Part shown: piece after piece, positions 11,580 through 22,506 of the stretch
Numbering within the stretch: the first letter of the stretch is position 1
How the letters are laid out: every line of letters starts with the position of its first letter
Source: Sweltsa coloradensis
Taxonomy: Eukaryota > Arthropoda > Insecta > Plecoptera > Chloroperlidae
Length of the DNA stretch: 64,000 nucleotides
NCBI GenBank assembly: GCA_024449915.1
Contig: JAMZAV010000438.1
Span: 1-64,000, forward strand
Direction of reading: 5' to 3'
Translations under genes and position numbers: made by a program
The notes under the pieces: model-generated
Seen by the model: only the letters and a program-made list of their open reading frames with translations
Told to the model about the DNA's origin: nothing
Databases searched by the model: none

Positions 11580-12875
11580 AGGGCAATTCCACGGTAACGG
11601 AATTACATTTCAGAGAGCTAACAACACATTCAAAAGACAATATTTCAAATAAGGTAACCTTGTTTAACTGTTCTATAAACTGACTTACATAGGACTTCAA
11701 TTGAACAAAATTTAGCACAAGTTTATTTTATTTTAAAATTATTTTAAATGAGTTTTCAGGCAGGTTTTTGACTGGTAACGGAATTACGCTGAAAGTGCCA
11801 TGTGTCCCTGGTTTAGTTAGTAATTGTTAAAAACCTGTGAATTGTGCAATAAAAATATCTATTTTGCAGCTTCTACAACATCTAGAAGCATAGTACTAAA
11901 CGTAAATAGCATACCTTCATTAAAAATAATTAAATTACTATATTTAATCCGTATTTATATTCGGTAACGGAATTACGACCCCCGGTAACGGAATTACCCC
12001 AGCAAATTACACGTTTAAATAATGCTTGCATGTGGTTTAATTTAACTCTTAAGATGGTGTGATGCAAATCATTGAAACCTTTAAGGATGTTTGGCATTTT
12101 GGTTGATATTTAAACTGTTTTAAGGTATTTATTTTCGGTAACGGAATTAGCAAATCTTGGTAACGGAATTACCCCAGCGAATGATAAATTTTCAAAATGC
12201 TTGCATATGGTTAAATCTAACTCTTAATGAAAGTCTAATGCAAAAAAAGGGTGATTACTAAACAAGGGAGTCTACTTTTCAACATTTAACACTGTTTTTG
12301 AAGCAATAGTGTTCGTAATTCCGTTACCGTAATTCCGTTACCAATGAAATATGGAGTAAATACATATTTTTAAAACTATTTTTGATTAAACTCTTCCTTA
12401 TTTTAGTGAAACATTAGAAAAAAGCTACTTTATTGTAAATTAAGTGTACAAAAACATATATAGGCCCTATTTTTAAAATTATTGATTTTTGGTAACGGAA
12501 TTACATTAGGAAACAGTGTATTGGTAAAAAGAGTTAAATGGCTAAAGTTCGGACAATTATTTAACTATTTTTGTATTATCTTGTCAATACAACATGTAAA
12601 TATTGAAAGGAGTATAAATGAATAAGTTTTTGCTTAAAAACATACCCAAAATTAAATAACCAAAATATGTTCTTACAATGTTCTCCAACCTGCAGTGGTA
12701 GGCCTATAGTGAAAATTAAAATGCATGCTAAAGTGAGAAAAAATATAATTTTATGGACTTTTATAAATTATTTCCAAAGCACAACATATTAATTTACTTA
12801 AATTTTCATGAAATACATTTCTATAAAAATATTTAATTTTCTCTAGTCAGGGACACTTAGCTGTGGAATTGCCCT
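11580..12875. mobile_element. 1.3-kb element with nine GGTAACGGAATTAC motifs
   Basis: Ends are inverted: AGGGCAATTCCACGG at 11580 and CTGTGGAATTGCCCT at 12861-12875. The 14-mer lies at 11593, 11774, 11963, 11984, 12137, 12159 and 12491 (forward) and at 12315 and 12329 (reverse). Pairs spaced 21-22 bases recur 174-175 bases apart as part of a tandem duplication. Compared with the paralogous cassette at 13530 ('agctactagagcag'), the element splits 'agctactac/acagcag', so it is an insertion. There is no transposase frame; the motifs look like subterminal protein-binding sites. Confidence 0.7.
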
Positions 12876-13100
12876 ACAGCAGATTGTGAAATACGACATT
12901 AAATAAGTTGATAAAAAAAATAGAAGTCACCCCTCATCATCACATTACTTGTAAACTATTACTTTTAAACAGGTCAGGAGTTGAACCTATAGATCTTATT
13001 TTAATTTCAAGAAACCTACTAGAGCAGCAAACTATTTGCTGGAAATGTGAAGTTATTTCCAAAATATACAACAGTGAATAATTGTGTAGCTACTACTTGC

Positions 13101-13227
13101 CTGCTATAGAAGCTAGTCATCACAGCGTCGCTAGTTGTGCGTCGGCGAGGACCATCACCCCAGGGCCCGAGTCACCCCCGACCCCTCCAGGCATTGACGT
13201 GTTGAGTGGCAGACATCAACTCGTAGG
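13101..13227 (-). other. Exon-like block, copy 2
   Basis: On the minus strand ATGTTCCAG| precedes and AGCAG|GCAAGTAG follows, a GC-AG type donor. The reading YELMSATQHVNAWRGRG stops early at TGA, so if coding it is a truncated version of copy 1. NAWRG is shared with copy 1. Confidence 0.35.
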
Positions 13228-13828
13228 CTGGAACATAAAAAACAATACAAAATTAGTTTTCACCTCATAATTCATATTTATTCACTCGATCCAATACATT
13301 GTAAGGATTTAACCCCTCTTGGGAGAGAGGGAATGAATAATAACTACTACGTACATGATGAATTAATTAATTTTAATAATATTGTAATATGTTATGGGTG
13401 ACCTTGAATTTATTTTAAATGGCCCATAGCAGTGTTTTTAGAATTCTTTGACCTATCGAGCCATGAAAGCATTGTGTACCAATAGTTTTCATATCAAAAG
13501 GGCATACGAGTCCAGCTACTAGAGCAGCTTCTGAGAGTCTCTGAGAAGTATATCTTACCTAAAATGTATGATCAAAGTGAATAAATAAACTAAACTAAAC
13601 TATTACGACATTAAATAAGTCATTACTATTTATTTAAAAAAAAAAATTAGAAATAGGTCACTACTCATTGTAACATTATTTGTGAACCATTACTTTTGTA
13701 GATCTTATTTCAATTGCAAGAAACCTACTAGATCAGCGAACTATTTGTTTGAAATGTGAAGTTATATTTCAATAATATATACAACAGTGGATAATTGAGT
13801 ATTATAGCTAGCTAGAGAAGCTACTTGC

Positions 13829-13950
13829 CTGCAAGAAGCTTGTCATCACAGCGTTGCTGTGCGTCGGCGAGGACATCACCCCAGGGCCCGAGTCACCTCC
13901 GACCGCTCCAGGCATTCACGTGTTGAGTGGCAGGCATCAACAACGGCGGA
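13829..13950 (-). other. Exon-like block, copy 3
   Basis: On the minus strand ATGTTCCAG| precedes and TTGCAG|GCAAGTAG follows. The NAW core (ATQHVNAWSGRR) is present after an ATG but ends at TGA. A second ATG frame (MSSPTHSNAVMTSFLQ) runs open into the donor. Confidence 0.35.
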
Positions 13951-14099
13951 CTGGAACATGGAAAACAATGCAATTAAATATGTTATCTTTACAATCCATC
14001 ACTTGTTATGATTTGGGCGACCTCATTTTATTTTTACTTGGACTGTGTCCCAACTCTTCACGATTAGCTCTATGTTCTGAGTAGAGGATGATCTGGCAC

Positions 14100-15200
14100 G
14101 TAGCCTACCACCATCGAAAGTACAGACACGATCAAATGCTTAAGGTCTACGTTCCATTGAAAAAGGCAATGTTGTGATTTGTTGTTTTGTGTTTATCGAA
14201 GTATACTTTCCAGGTTTCGAATTATCTTGCAAATGTTTATTTAAGAATGTTAGGATCGCGTAATGTCGAGGAAGACACTGGCAAAAACCTGACAAATAGT
14301 TAAGTAAAGCCAGACATAAATTAAATCAATCTAGATCTGTGTCGCAAGAGTTGACTCACCATGACATTACGCATTATCAATGACGAGCACGCATGCAGTC
14401 ACGAATCACGAAACTGGCTTAGTCAACTACTATCAGAGACAAAATGAATTTGAAAGTGGATTGCGGTTAACCGTTTCTGTGTTGAGGATAATCGAGACGT
14501 GATTTTGACAATGCATCATCGCGTGATTTATAATCCACGCATTTTGTTCCACGCGGTGTCACATGTTATTAGCATGCACCTAACAATAGTAGCCAGTGCA
14601 AAATATTAATTTTATTTAAGTACCTGGTCTTATTTGATTACTTCCTACAGAAATAATACGAACAAAATTATGCAAAATTACTATGGAAAATCGATTTTCA
14701 AAGTACTAGAAGTTACTAGAACCAGTGAGAATAAAGACGTCAGGCGCAGGTTACGAGTTCATGCTAAACTTACATTTCACTAAGTAAATAAAAATACAAA
14801 CACAAATTATGCAGAAATTAATGTACTATAGGCCTACTATGGAAACTAGGAGTGTCGGTTTTCAAAATAGAAGCAAAGTAAAAATTCAAAGTATAGGCAC
14901 AAGATTGATCAAATAGCAAACCTTCGTTGTGACCAGCAAGTGGCAGTGCGACTGGTTTAAGCCTTCGTAAGCCATGAGATAAAATTATATTTGACAAGAT
15001 TGCGTTTAAAATCTCGTGGATTTACATTGAAGTCTATAAATAAATAGCTCTTGTACAACTTTTACTTGTATTATTCTATTCGAGACGATCAGTGATTGTC
15101 TTAGGACTAAGCCTACCGTTGAGTGGAAACGATGCTACCCAGAATGCTGAGGCAAGCCTTCACGCCCTGAAGTTAAAACAAGCAAATGGTTCACTAGATA
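14100..15200. other. No gene recognised
   Basis: Unique-looking sequence, slightly less AT-rich than the satellite. No long frame, RNA gene or repeat seen. Confidence 0.35.
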
Positions 15201-15209
15201 TTCGCGCAC

Positions 15210-15437
15210 GGTAAACCTGTAGCAGAGCGGACGTGGGTATTATAGCGGCTAATACTCCACCTACAAAACCTTTAACGTCGCTATTTTAATTATAAAGGAC
15301 TTTCAACGGAAAAGTACTTTCGCTTAAAATAGCGACGTTAAAGGTAAAGAAGGTACTTTAGATTTAAAACAGCAACGTTAAAGGTTTTGTAGGTGGAGTA
15401 TTAGCCATACCCACGTCCGCTCTACTACAGGTTTACC
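15210..15437. mobile_element. Foldback element with AACGTCGCTATTTTAA motifs
   Basis: Arms start GGTAAACCTGTAGCAGAGCGG and are mirrored by CCGCTCTACTACAGGTTTACC. Each arm is about 85 bases and ends in the motif ACCTTTAACGTCGCTATTTT. The same motif is tandem in the elements at 15907-17172 and, diverged, at 25440-25700. Confidence 0.7.
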
Positions 15438-15906
15438 TCGCGCACTATAAATTGGATCAAAATGCATAGCCAATAGACAAATCTCGATTTCGACAATTAA
15501 ATTTCAAACTTGATCATCGCCTGTTCTATAATGTTTAATTTAATTGTAAAATAAATTCCACGACAGTAGGCCTATGTGCAAACCACAAGACAACACGAAC
15601 GTGCAAGCTCGCAATGGCCAAGGGTAACATTCGACCTTGACACGACCTTTAACGACAAATTTAATAATTTCTATGATTTTAACAAGTACGTAAGCACACA
15701 CGAGTAAGCAGGTTGTTAATATTACCTAATAAAGATGATATATTATGGCTTATTGGGCCGTATTAGATTGTTATGATAATATGCCCCATTGGACTAAACC
15801 ATGCACGAGTGTCTTCAACTACAACATAGACGCAACACTTGATTGGAAATTGGTCTAAACGTCTCTTAATTTCTATTTATCACGTAGAATTTCAATCAAG
15901 AATAAT

Positions 15907-17172
15907 GGTAATTATGCCGTTTACGGTTTTCCGAGAAAAAAGATGAAAAAATTTACTTACCATATTCCAGTGTGTGTAATTAATGTTTCTTAATTCATTT
16001 TCAGGTACCGCATTATGGTTTTTAATTTTGTAAACAATGTTTTTCATCTTTTTACTAGTGGATATTGAGCCGTCATTTGTGCGTCCAATGCTAGCCTACA
16101 TCGCCATGTTGATTTGGAAAGCGTAATCTCCTCTGACACGGCTCTACCGCTGCGTACGCAGCGTAAAAAAGTATTTTTGTTTCAAATCGCGACGTTAAAG
16201 GTTTAAAAAAGGTATTTTTGTTTAAAATAGCGACGTTAAAGGTTTTGAAGGTTTGTTTTTGCAAACTCGGGATAGTGAAAAACTAATTAATTTTTTACGT
16301 GAACACGGCGTGCTATTACCTATCTCGTCATCGTTTGTTGCCGTTTTAGTTACAAAAAATTCTTTAAAACCTTTAACGTCGCTATTTTAAACAAAACTAC
16401 CTTTTTCAACCTTTAACGTCGCTATTTTAAACAAAAATACTTTCTTACGCTGCGTACGCAGCGGAAGAGACGTAGCGGAGGAGATAGCGCTTTCCAAACC
16501 AGCATGGCGGTCTACGTACAGTGACAGCACAATTTACACTGGTAAAAAAGACGAAAAACATTAGTAAAAGTGAAAAGATCGTAATGCGGTAGCTGAAAAT
16601 TAATTAGGGACTATAAATTACACATACTGTGAAAAGTTGGAAAACATTTTATGCATTTTTTCTCGGAAAACCGTAATCGGCATAATTACCCACAATTATT
16701 ATCATGGCAATGTCACATGAGCGCAAATGCCCTATATTCTAAGAAGGGCATTTCAGAAGTGTTTTGACTTGTTAGGGCTATCAATGTAATAACCTACCAC
16801 ACATACACCACATACCACATACCATACCATACATACCTTTAACGTCGCTATTTTAAACAAAAATACCTTTTATAACCTTTAACGTCGCGATTTGAAACAA
16901 AAATACTTTTTTACGCTGCGTACGCATCGGTAGAGACGTGTCAGAGGAGATTACGCTTTCCAAATCAACATGGCGATGTAGGCTAGCATGTGGACGCACA
17001 AATGACGGCTCAATATCCACTAGTAAAAAGATGAAAAAACATTGTTTACAAAATTAAAAACCATGATGCGGTACCTGAAAATGAATTAAGAAACATTAAT
17101 TACACACACTGGAATATGGTAAGTAAATTTTTTCATCTTTTTTCTCGGAAAACCGTAAACGGCATAATTACC
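15907..17172. mobile_element. Compound inverted-repeat DNA element with three arms
   Basis: The outer ends GGTAATTATGCCGTTTACGG and its reverse complement are flanked by TAAT on both sides (15903-15906, 17173-17176). The outer arms (15907-16255, 16835-17172) are about 90% alike by eye. A third, more diverged right-type arm lies at 16370-16690 and ends at the same CGGCATAATTACC. Each arm also contains the palindrome GCTGCGTACGCAGC and two or more ACCTTTAACGTCGCTATTTT motifs. This looks like one copy inserted or recombined into another. No transposase frame. Confidence 0.65.
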
Positions 17173-17308
17173 TAATTGTGAAGCAAGTGCTTTAGCTAAA
17201 ATAAGGAATTTCTGGGAAAAGTGAAATAAAACCAAGTTCAAAGTAGAATAGCAAATATGCATACAGAATGCATTACAAGTTTACAACACATTAGTGGGTC
17301 GGACTAAC

Positions 17309-17455
17309 CTGCAGTGCAGCGCAGAGCGACTGTATCAGAGGACTGGAGCTGGCGAACTGATTCAACTACTCGGGGTCGGGGACGGCTTCGCTTCGGCCAC
17401 CTCACCTCGGTATTATGACATCACTGCCTCCACAGCTGACGACTGAACTACAATC
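17309..17455 (-). other. Possible leader exon upstream of the triplicated cassette
   Basis: A GC-richer block on the minus strand ends CACTGCAG|GTTAGTCC, an acceptable donor. It has no long frame and would be untranslated. It is the nearest such block upstream of the three exon-like copies, but linkage is inference only. Confidence 0.25.
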
Positions 17456-17459
17456 ACTT

Positions 17460-17815
17460 GGGTGGGGGTGCGGGTGGGGGGGGGGGGCACTTACAGCTTT
17501 CAGTCATGAAAACCATATATTCAAAAAATACTAATGAATTAAGAATTTTCCGAGCAGGAAATTCAAATTAGTAGGGTTACCAAGAGATCAACCATACATA
17601 CAAAATAAATTTTTGATGAAAGATAAAATAATGATAAGTTTTTCGACCTAGAATTAGATCTCAATATTTTTCCATAGTTCTTGTGCGTAAAAAGCCAAAA
17701 TGTGCGAATCACAAAAAAGTGGTCTAAGTGTGAGACAGGGACGACGCTGAGGGGTGGTGAGGGAGAGACATGCGATGTCCCCCCCCCCCCCGTCCCCCAA
17801 CCAAACATGTCAACT
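17460..17815. repeat. Segment bounded by inverted G/C-rich ends
   Basis: The left end 'ttgggtgggggtgcggg' followed by a G run, and the right end a C run then 'gtcccccaacc', are roughly inverted. It may be a MITE, but the homopolymers make the match weak. Confidence 0.3.
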
Positions 17816-18229
17816 GAAGCTTACATTATATATTATATTTATTATTAATTATAAACAACAACAGGATTGTACCCCACAAGTGTGATGATAATAATAATAA
17901 ATCTTCTTAGGTCTAATTAACATAGTGGATTTCAAGAAATAGTTGCAAATAATAATATGTATAACTTCAATCCTGATGACTTGCATATAATTGTGAGTGC
18001 GCGTGAGTGTAGGTGAGGTGTCGTTGTGAATAATAACAATCATGTATTGATTTTTCACTGGCCATAGGGCAGGAAGGCTAATGTTGGGCACGCTTGTCCC
18101 TTTGTAGCCTGTCGATGTGAATGTAGGTCTAAGTGCGTTTTTTAAATGGGCTGCATGCAGGTGTAAAGCGTTTATTTGTTACAGAATAGGCTTACCTTAA
18201 ACATTGTATTGTAAAACAAATTCGTTCGA

Positions 18230-18893
18230 AACCCGGAAAAATTAGCCACTGGTTTTGTTTTTTTGTTTTTTTGTTTGTATGTCTCGCCATAACGTTCGAA
18301 CGGAGGCTCGGATCGATTTGAAATTTTGACCATCCGCAAGCTTTGTTCTCGATTGAATGCCATTAGTTTTGTGGCAAAATCGTTGAAAAAGTTAAAAAGT
18401 TACATTAAAGTTAATCGAAAGTTTTTTTTTTCAAACTAAACGGCGACAAAATCTGAGGTGGCCAAATCATTTAGAATGTCCGTCCGGTCACGAATATGTT
18501 AATTTTATTTTGATCCGATAAGTAGTGTAAATGGAAATTACATTATAACAAAAGTAACGTTGCCATGGCAACGAAAAGACGCGCGAAGTTTCTAATGCAC
18601 TGCCACCTAGAAGTAATCAAAATACTTTCGAGGAAGCAGTCTATTATTTGTCACCAAAGAGTTTAAATAGTTTTCCCAAGGAGTCAAGGTCCTCTAGATG
18701 GCGGTGGATTTTATCCACAAAGTAAAGGTTACACACGGGTTTACTCAAATACCTTGGCAATAATAAATAATTTTGGAAACATGGCCCTGTGGACAGCGAA
18801 CGTCGCAAATTTTAAAATTTAAAAAAATGTGCAATGTGGGTCAAGCTATAGCACGTGCTCGTTTATCAACGCGTCCAACTGAGCGTTTCCTAG
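18230..18893 (+). mobile_element. Helitron-like non-autonomous element, family II copy 2
   Basis: Near-full match to 3968-4672. The 3' end reads CAACGCGTCCAACTGAGCG then TTTCCTAG|T, with an AACGC/GCGTT stem directly before the CTAG|T end. The exact 5' end is unclear. Confidence 0.6.
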
Positions 18894-18991
18894 TAAATGT
18901 AATAACAGCTTTCTAGAGCAAATAGAAGCTAAGCATTCTTGGTCAAGAGCTGACCAATGTTACAACAATGAAATGTTAATTAAATCCTAAA

Positions 18992-20588
18992 ACTATGAAA
19001 ACGCTTAAGTCCCGCCGCGTTGTTGGATGAGCGTAATTGGTGCATTGAGCTGCCATGTGTTATGCGAATTTTCTGTTGTTCTGTGGCAAAATCATTACTA
19101 AGTTGATTTTTTTTTTAAATTAAATTAAATTAAATTAAAAATTAACTTATTTTTTTTTATTTTTTTAATTAATCGTAATTGTTAAAAAAATCGTAAAATT
19201 GCGATTTTATAAGAAATAATTTCTCGATTGCGCTCAAATTTTACACTAATATATTAATTATAAAAATAAAGGTTCTGCGAAAAAATCATTACAATCGGAT
19301 AAAGCATGTAGGTGTATAAGTCAAAGAATTGTTTAAGAAAAGAAAAAACCTGTAAAATTGCGATTTTTATGATAAATATTTTTTCAATTGCGCTCAAATT
19401 TCACAAAAATATCTTAATTCATAAAATAAAGGTTCTGGTCAAAAATGATTAAATCGAATAAAGCATGTAGGTGTTATAAATCGAAGAATTTTTTTAAAAT
19501 TGAAAAATAATCGTAAAATTGCGATTTTCATGAGAAAAAAATTTCCGATTCGCTCAAAAACGTGGCAGTTCTAAGTTCAGAGATTGCGAAGGCCGCCATA
19601 ACATTTCATCGCAATCGGAGTATCAGTTTAGCCGGAATCGTGTGGACAAACACACAAAAATACAAAAAGAAAAAAAAAAAAAAAAAAAACCTCCGGATTT
19701 TTTTCTCCAGTGTAGTGAAATGGAATCTTCGCTTCGCTCGCTACGCTCATCCAAAAAGAAAAAACCTGTAAAATTTTGATTTTTATGATAAATATTTTTT
19801 CAATTGCGCTCAAATTTCCCAAGAATATCTTAATTCATAAAATAAAGGTTCTGTGCAAAAAATCATTAAAATCGAATAAAGCATGTAGGTGTTATAAGTC
19901 GAAGAAATTTTTTAAAAATTGAAAAAAATCTTTAAAATTGCGATTTTCATGAGAAAAAAATTTCCGATTGCGCTCAAAAACGTGGCAGTTCTAAGTTCAG
20001 AGATTTCGAAGGCCTCCATAAATTTCATCGCAATCGGAGTATCAGTTTAGCCGGAATCGTGTGGACAAACAGACAAAAATACAAAAAAAAAAAAAAAAAA
20101 AAACATTCCGGATTTTTTTCTCCAGTGTAGTGAAATGGAATCTTCGCTTCGCTCGCTACGCTCATCCAAAAAGAAAAAACCTGTAAAATTTCGATTTTTA
20201 TGATAAATATTTTTTCAATTGCGCTCAAATTTCACAAAAATATCTTAATTCATAAAATAAAGGTTCTGTGCAAAAATTATTAAAATCGAATAAAGCATGT
20301 AGGTGTTATAAGTCGAAGAAATTTTTTAAAAATTGAAAAAAATCGTAAAATTGCGATTTTCATGAGAAAAAATTTTCCGATTGCGCTCAAAAACGTGGCA
20401 GTTCTAAGTTCAGAGATTTCGAAGCCCTCCAAAAAATTTCATCACAATCGGAGTATCGGTTTAGCCGGAATCGTGTGGACAAACAGACAAAAAAACAAAA
20501 AAAAAGAAAGAAGAAAAAAAAAACATTCCGGATTTTTTTCTCCAGTGTAGTGAAATGGAATCTTCGCTTCGCTCGCTACGCTCATCCA
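18992..20588 (-). mobile_element. Helitron-like element, family I, with tandemly triplicated 5' part
   Basis: On the minus strand it starts TTGGATGAGCGTAGCGAGCG at 20588 and ends in CGCGGCGGGAC...CATAG|T near 18992. The 5' segment of about 415-420 bases is repeated three times (starts marked by CGCTCATCC at 19744, 20159 and 20579). Units are nearly identical, so the amplification is recent. Confidence 0.6.
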
Positions 20589-21261
20589 ATAACAATTAAA
20601 AAAGTAGATTTTTTTTTACGTTAGTATGTCAAGTTATTTTTATTTTATTGCCACCAACAACAGAGTTACCTCCACAAGTGCGATATAGGCATTTCATAAA
20701 ATTAGCTAATACTAAAGCACAAAAAATAAAAATGATATCAAAAATCAAACAACATCTAAATATGTCTCAGGTGCACAAAAGAACATTATACTAAACGAAA
20801 TGCAAAAAAATAAAATAAACTATGACGATTACAAAAGTTATAAACCTCAAGAACATATTTGCATATGCATATTTGCAAGTTGCATTCAAAAGAAATAAAT
20901 CAATAAAAGACACAATTGTAAAACTTTTTCCCATGACTACCGAAAATCATAATATTGTGTTGTGTGGGTCGACATTTCGACGTGTTCAAAAACGTTATAA
21001 AATGCTGACGTTTCAATACGACTGTGCTCACCATCACATGAAGCAAAATCCACAAATTTGACACTGTTGTGTGTACACAATTCTTTTGCTGCACATTAGC
21101 ACATCTCAACGTGTAAAACTATGTCCATGCTGGAGATTTAATTCGGATTTTTTTCTTCTTTACTCATTGAGTACTGTTCTCTGATAATATGGTCAATGGC
21201 TGCGCTGACAACTTAAAAAATATATTGAGTAGTTTATATATCCCCCCCCCCCCCCCCCCCC

Positions 21262-21415
21262 CGCGGTCTGCGTATGGCTCCTCTATCAGGACGTGGGCTC
21301 GAATCCCGCATAACGGCAAAAGGGATGTTTTTTTAAATCGTCCTTCATCTTCATTTATCACCACTCATCGTCTCGAATAGCCTAAGAGAATGAATATAAG
21401 ACGTTTAGCAACAAA
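21262..21415 (+). repeat. tRNA-derived SINE, family C
   Basis: A B-box-like GGGCTCGAATCCCGC is followed by a body and the tail 'tcatttatcaccactcatcg' ... 'aagacgtttagcaacaaaa'. The same tail occurs at 34735-34815 and 56275-56360. Confidence 0.55.
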
Positions 21416-21832
21416 AATATTATTGCTATTACACACAATCGTTCCTCCCAAAGCAAGAACTAATAAACTAGGCTACTCAGAATTTCTTCATTAACGTCAA
21501 CAAATATCAGACATCGGACAGGGAACGGTAAATTAGTGTTATCCTTACGAAAAAGTTATTTTTGCTTCCCCCAGAGCCCAACTTGATGTAAAAGTCAACC
21601 AAATATAGAATAATATATTTCACAATCATATCAATGTCTAACATTTGAATAAAAGTATGTGATTGCGTGATCATCTATACCATAGTTTATATATTATAGT
21701 GTTGGAATAATTTAAAACATAAAATTGCGTTGGGCATAGCCCCAATCACATTCCTAATGTGTCTAACTATCTGGTCAATCATCCTGTGCAACCTAAATTA
21801 GAAAAAAACATTCAGTCATATACAAAGCAATA

Positions 21833-21869
21833 AGTGTGTGTGTGTGTGTGTGTGTGTGAATGACGTGTG

Positions 21870-21900
<31 letters not shown>
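21833..21900. repeat. (GT)n microsatellite
   Basis: Two blocks of GT dinucleotides separated by GAATGACGTGTGTT, followed by a second copy of that spacer. Confidence 0.9.
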
Positions 21901-21904
<4 letters not shown>

Positions 21905-21979
21905 ACGTGTGTTGTGCGAGTGAAAATAAATGTGGAATAGCAGATTTGGGAGTTTCAAAATATTTGCATACTAAATCGC

Positions 21980-22180
21980 GGTTGAATTCAAATTCCTAGA
22001 AAGCGGATCAATAAGGTGCTGCAACCTGTAGGTAGAAACTTGCAGTATAACAACTTTGAGAGAGCAAGGTCCTCTAGATCTCCGCCACCTGGCGGAGGCT
22101 CGTCTAACCCCGCTCGTGTGGCCACTAGGTTGGGTCGTCGAACCCGTTCCACAAGTATAGCACCATTTTGGTGACATGCA
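21980..22180 (-). repeat. Inverted copy of the repeat at 25060-25150
   Basis: Contains 'ggtcctctagatctccgcc', 'ggcggaggctcgtctaac' and 'aggttgggtcgtcg', which match in reverse the sequence at 25088-25150 (gcgacgacctaacct, gttagacgatcctccgc, ggcggagatccagcagacc). The two could be the ends of one 3.1-kb element or two separate copies. Confidence 0.5.
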
Positions 22181-22506
22181 CGAGAAATAGAGGGAATTTT
22201 AAAAAATCAAAGTGAACATCTACTTAGCGCGCCCTAAAACTTGACCACAAAATGACGATGTAGAGGGGAGAAAAGAATCGCGCGTATTTCGAGATAATAA
22301 AATTGAACAACACAATATAATGAAGCTAGTAGTTTGTTGTAATGCAAATTTAAAAAATGAAATAATTTTAAATACCTTATGTTATAGTGTGATGTGTTAT
22401 CCATGAGCAATTTTTCTTACGATTTTAAAAAATTATTTCTAAAAGCCTGTTTCTGATAATTTTTCATCACATGCCTTGTGCCCAAGCAACACATGTGAAA
22501 TAATTG

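Larger units (their letters stand above)
11130..14100 (-). repeat. Triplicated cassette of about 0.5-0.75 kb
   Basis: Three copies, about 11130-12960 (enlarged by an insertion), 12960-13690 and 13690-14100, share ordered blocks: 'caagaaacctac', 'gaaatgtgaagttat', a GC-richer exon-like block, 'gggtgacct' and 'gaaagcattgtgta'. The GC-richer block is better conserved than its surroundings and is bounded by splice signals on the minus strand. Divergence is moderate, so the duplications are not recent. Confidence 0.7.

Noticed and set aside
13082..13270. Plus-strand 62-codon frame with a proline-rich part, and its sister at 13854-14084
   Set aside because: The splice signals and conserved peptide are on the minus strand; the plus frame is a shadow of the GC-rich block.
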